Below are positions 25,155-28,144 of a stretch of DNA of 28,144 nucleotides, one piece after another. The stretch is taken from the NCBI GenBank assembly GCA_049999725.1, contig JBNGIS010031716.1, positions 1-28,144 on the forward strand. Direction: 5' to 3'. A program made the translations under genes and the position numbers. Within the stretch, counting starts at the first letter, position 1. Every line of letters begins with the position of its first letter. This stretch comes from Haplomitrium mnioides (Eukaryota > Marchantiophyta > Haplomitriopsida > Calobryales). Under the pieces are notes generated by a model. That model saw only the letters and a list, made by a program, of their open reading frames with translations, had not been told where the DNA came from and searched no databases.

Positions 25155-27540
25155 GGATGTGAAACCACCTCTCCTTTAACAAATTTCTACCACACTCCAT
25201 CTCGAAAGGATGAGAAACCACCTTTATTTAAGCATTTTCTACCACACTTCATTTGGAATGGATGTGAAACCACCTCTCTTTCAACACTTTCTTACCACAC
25301 TCCATTTCAAATGGATGCAAAACCACCACTTTTTCACACTTTTCTACCACACTACATTTGAAATGGACGTGAAACCACTTCTTTTGCAACGTTTTTCTAC
25401 AACACTCTATTTTTAACGGATACAAAACCATCTCTTGTTCAACACTTTGCTACCACACTTCATCTCAAATAAATGTGAAACCGCCTCGTTTTCAACAGTT
25501 TGCTACCACACTCCATGAGGAATGGATAAGAAACCACCTCTATCTCACATCTTCCTACCACACTATTTTTGAAATGGATGCAAAACCACCTCTCTTTCAC
25601 ACTTTTCTACCACACTCCATCTGAAATGGATGTGAAAACACCTCTTATTCAACACTTGGCTACAACACTCTATTTCAAACAAGTGCAAAACCATCTCCTT
25701 TTCGACACTTTGCTACTACACTTCATCTTGAATGAATTTGAAACCACCTTTCTTTCACACTTTCCTACCACACTCCATCTAGAATGGATGCCAAACCACC
25801 TCTCTTTCAACACTTTGCTACCACACTCCATTTCAAATGGATGTGAAACCACATCTCTCTGACACAAGCCAACAGCACTCCATCTTGAATGAGTGTGAAA
25901 CCACCCCTCTTTGAGCACTTTGCTACTATACGGCATCTCAAATGGATGCAAAACCAGCTCTATTTAACACTTCTCTACCACACTCTATCTCAAAAGAATG
26001 TGAAACCACCTCTCTTTCAACACTTTGCAACCATAGTTCAATTCAAATGGATGCAAAACCACCTCCTTCTCAACAGTTTACTACCACACTCCATCTCGAA
26101 TGGATGCAAAACACCCTCTCTTTCGCACTTTCCTACAACACTCTATCTCGAATGGATGTGAAACCACCTCTCTTTCTCACTTTCTAGCCACACTCCATCA
26201 AGAATGGATGTGAAACCAGGTCTCTTTCAAGACATTGCTACCACACGTCATCTCAAATGGATGCAAAACCACCTCTTTTTTCAACATTTTGCTACCACAC
26301 TCCATCTAGAATGGATGCTAAATCACCTCTCCTTCACACTTTTCTACCACACTCTATCTCAAATCCATTCCAAACCCCCTTTCATTCAACACTTTGCTAC
26401 GACATTGTGTCTTAAATGGATGCCAAACTACCTCTCTATCACACTTTCCTACCACCTCCATCTGGAATGGATGCAAAACCACCTCTCTTTTAACACCTAA
26501 CCTTAAATGGATGTGAAACCACCTCTCTTTCACACTTTTCTACCATACTCCAACTTGAATAGATGTCAAATCACATGTAGTTCACACTTTCATGCCACAC
26601 TCCATCAAGAATGGATGTGAAACCACCTCTCTTTCAACACTTTGCTACCACACTTTATCTCAAATGGATGGGAAACCACCTCTTTTTCAACATTTTGCTA
26701 CCCCACTCCATCTGGAATGGATGCAAAATCACGTCTCCTTCACACTTTTCTACCACACTCCATCTCAAATGCATGCCAATCCCCATTTATTACAACAATT
26801 TGCTACCACACTCAATCTCGAATGGATGTCAAACTACCTCTCTTTCACACTTTTCTACTACACGCGATCTAGAATGGATGCAAAACCACCTCTCTTTCAA
26901 CACTTTTCTACCACAATCCATCTCAAATAGATGCAAAACCACCTCTGTTTCACACTTTCCTACCACAATCCATATGGACTAGATGTAAAACCAACATACC
27001 TCACACTTTTTGACCACACTCCATTTGAAATGGCTGTGAAACCACCTTTCTTCAACACTTTGCTACCACACCTAATCTAAAATGCATGCAAAATCACCTC
27101 TCTTTCACACCTTCCTACAATGCTACATGTCAAATGCATGCCAAACCCCCCTTCTTTCACACTTTCTTACCACACTCCATTTGGAATGGATGCAAAACCA
27201 CCTCTCCTTAAACACTTATCTACCATAGTCCATCTCAAATGGATGCAAAACCACCTTTTCTTCAACGCTCTTCTACCACACTCCATGAAGAATGGATACG
27301 AAACCACCATATCCCACTTTTCTACCACAGTCTATTTGAATTGGATGTGAAACCACCTGTCTTTGAGCGCTCCACTACCACACTCCATTTTTGAATTGAT
27401 GCAAAATTACCTCCTTTTCAACACTTTGGTACAACACTCCAGCTCGAATGGAAGCAAAACCACCTCTCTTTGGTAAATTCCTACCATACTCCATCTTGAA
27501 AGGATGCAAAATCACCTCTCTTCCAACACTTATCTACCAC

Positions 27541-27569
27541 ACTCCATCTCACAGTCCCTTTGAAATGGA
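27541..27569. repeat. Monomer with a ~12 bp internal restart
   Basis: ACTCCATCTCACAGTCCC is followed by TTTGAAATGG: the ACTCCAT section appears to be copied twice in degenerate form. It resembles the restart at 25,128, in the same part of the monomer. Confidence 0.55.
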
Positions 27570-27741
27570 TGCAAAACCACCTCTCTTTCAAACTTTCCTA
27601 CCAAACTTCATCAAGATAGGATGTGAAACCACCTTACTTCACAATGTACTACCACACTCCATCTCAAATAGATGCAAAAGAAACTCTCTTTGAATAGTTT
27701 GCTACCACTTTCCATCTCTAAAAGATGCAAAACCACCTCTC

Positions 27742-28144
27742 ATATAGTGAAGGAAGGAGGCAAGACTCGAAGAGGTCAGCGCCAAAGAATTCCAGGGGAA
27801 TGGCATCGAAAGAGAGAAGGAATACGGGGCAGAGTGAAGGGACCTACGAGAGCAGAGGAGAACCACAAGGCAGAAATTCTTGACAGAGGGAGCCATGACA
27901 AGGGTGAAAGTCGGGATGCAGAATGGAGGAGCCAACTGTTCGACTAGTGCACCCTCAATTTGTGACAATTCGAGGCGTACAATACCTTGATAGAGAGAAG
28001 AACTCGAGGCAATGGTAGTGCAACTTGAATCTAAGAGAAAGGGGCAGAACTAAGGAAGAACGACCCTTGCAAAGTTAACCAACGGCCGCAGTCCCGAGGA
28101 TTCTGTGAAGCGGTGTGGAAACGGAAGACGTGGCAGCTCTTGCG
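27742..28144. other. Non-repetitive flank beyond the array edge
   Basis: Homology to the monomer stops after CCACCTCTC and none is seen again. The plus strand changes from pyrimidine-rich and G-poor to purine-rich (runs such as GAGAGAAGG and GGGGCAGAG) with GC near or above 50% in the lines counted. Short open frames exist. One (27672-27947, plus) straddles the junction, so its first third is satellite. Another is only 31 codons (27923-28018). Neither shows a recognisable domain, and I call no gene. I see no transposon ends, poly-A tail or target-site duplication, although only one side of the junction is available. Confidence 0.85.

Larger units (their letters stand above)
1..27741. repeat. 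Satellite-like tandem array of 52-53 bp monomers
   Basis: Head-to-tail units, all in one orientation. Each is recognised by ordered blocks: CTACCACACTCCAT, then GAATGGATG, then AAACCACCTCT, then TTTCACACTTTC or TTTCAACACTTTG. Two length classes alternate irregularly: 52 bp (TTTCACACTTTC junction) and 53 bp (TTTCAACACTTTG junction). Neighbouring units typically differ at several positions, so the array is old, yet distant units share private variants, so blocks were copied later. By hand count the 52 bp consensus has about 20 C and only 4 G on the plus strand. TCCAT and ATGGA form a small dyad in each unit. The array is cut by the left window end and stops mid-monomer at about 27,741. I do not recognise it as a named family. 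It is not a gene: no coding, RNA or transposon signal interrupts it. Confidence 0.97.
22461..27741. repeat. Higher-order repeat R, copy 2 (~5.28 kb), ending at the array edge
   Basis: Collinear with 18433-22460. Offsets run 4,028, 4,035, 4,089, 4,362, 4,310, 4,265, then ~4,935 near 26.6 kb, 5,456 at 27,477 (counterpart of 22,021) and 5,312 at 27,632-27,741. Most steps are close to whole numbers of monomers. The 4,035 step comes from a 7-base insertion near 22,588, and the 4,265 step from the scar at 25,128. The final bases before the edge (CCACCTCTC, 27733-27741) align with 22421-22429, so this copy ends within about 32 bp of where copy 1 ends. Confidence 0.8.

Noticed and set aside
1-27741. 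CRISPR array
   Set aside because: Units are contiguous whole monomers with drift along their length. There are no constant repeats separating unique spacers and no cas genes.
1-27741. Human satellite II/III-like GGAAT repeats
   Set aside because: GGAATGG occurs once per monomer as part of the dyad but is not iterated as a pentamer.
1-27741. Coding minisatellite of a repeat protein
   Set aside because: Unit lengths of 52 and 53 bp alternate and are not multiples of three, stops and indels are frequent, and no frame is kept for more than ~16 units.
27672-27947. 91-codon frame at the array edge
   Set aside because: It begins in satellite sequence and runs into the flank. The flank part is a charged, low-complexity stretch from purine-rich DNA with no recognisable domain.
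27923-28018. 31-codon frame in the flank
   Set aside because: It is short, with no recognised family and no supporting start context. A terminal exon cannot be excluded but cannot be supported.
27742-28144. Transposon or LTR end at the array edge
   Set aside because: I see no terminal inverted repeats, poly-A tail, primer-binding site or target duplication, and only one side of the junction is in view.

Overview
This window is almost entirely one satellite-type tandem array. A monomer of 52-53 bp is repeated head to tail, always in the same orientation, from base 1 to about 27,741 (roughly 530 units at ~52.4 bp each). It then stops abruptly inside a monomer, and the last ~400 bp are unrelated, purine-rich, single-copy-looking DNA. 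The left edge of the array is outside the window. I see no supportable protein-coding gene, tRNA, rRNA, CRISPR or transposon. The many open frames are by-products of a monomer that lacks stop codons in all three forward frames.

The sequence suggests a eukaryotic heterochromatic or satellite region. The array is long, monomers are diverged, higher-order duplications are nested, and ancestral CpG sites have decayed to TpG and CpA, the signature expected of a CpG-methylating genome (many plants and animals). I do not recognise the monomer as a named satellite and cannot assign a species.

Layout, from diagnostic variant monomers aligned by eye: (1) 1-4451, two copies of a ~2.2 kb higher-order repeat (L1, L2). 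(2) 4452-6790, related material with a local 0.68 kb duplication. (3) 6791-17056, two copies of a ~4.9-5.35 kb higher-order repeat (M1, M2), collinear across many private markers. (4) 17057-18432, M-like linking units. (5) 18433-27741, two copies of a third higher-order repeat (R1 ~4.03 kb, R2 ~5.28 kb after internal expansion), each holding a ~2 kb sub-duplication. (6) 27742-28144, non-repetitive flank.

The main points of interest are: three successive higher-order repeats of different period within one array; length changes between copies that come in whole monomers; an array edge that falls within one monomer of the R1/R2 phase boundary; CpG decay at several fixed monomer positions; strong strand asymmetry (C-rich, G-poor plus strand) that reverses at the edge; and a 3-monomer (~156 bp) rhythm compatible with nucleosome phasing.
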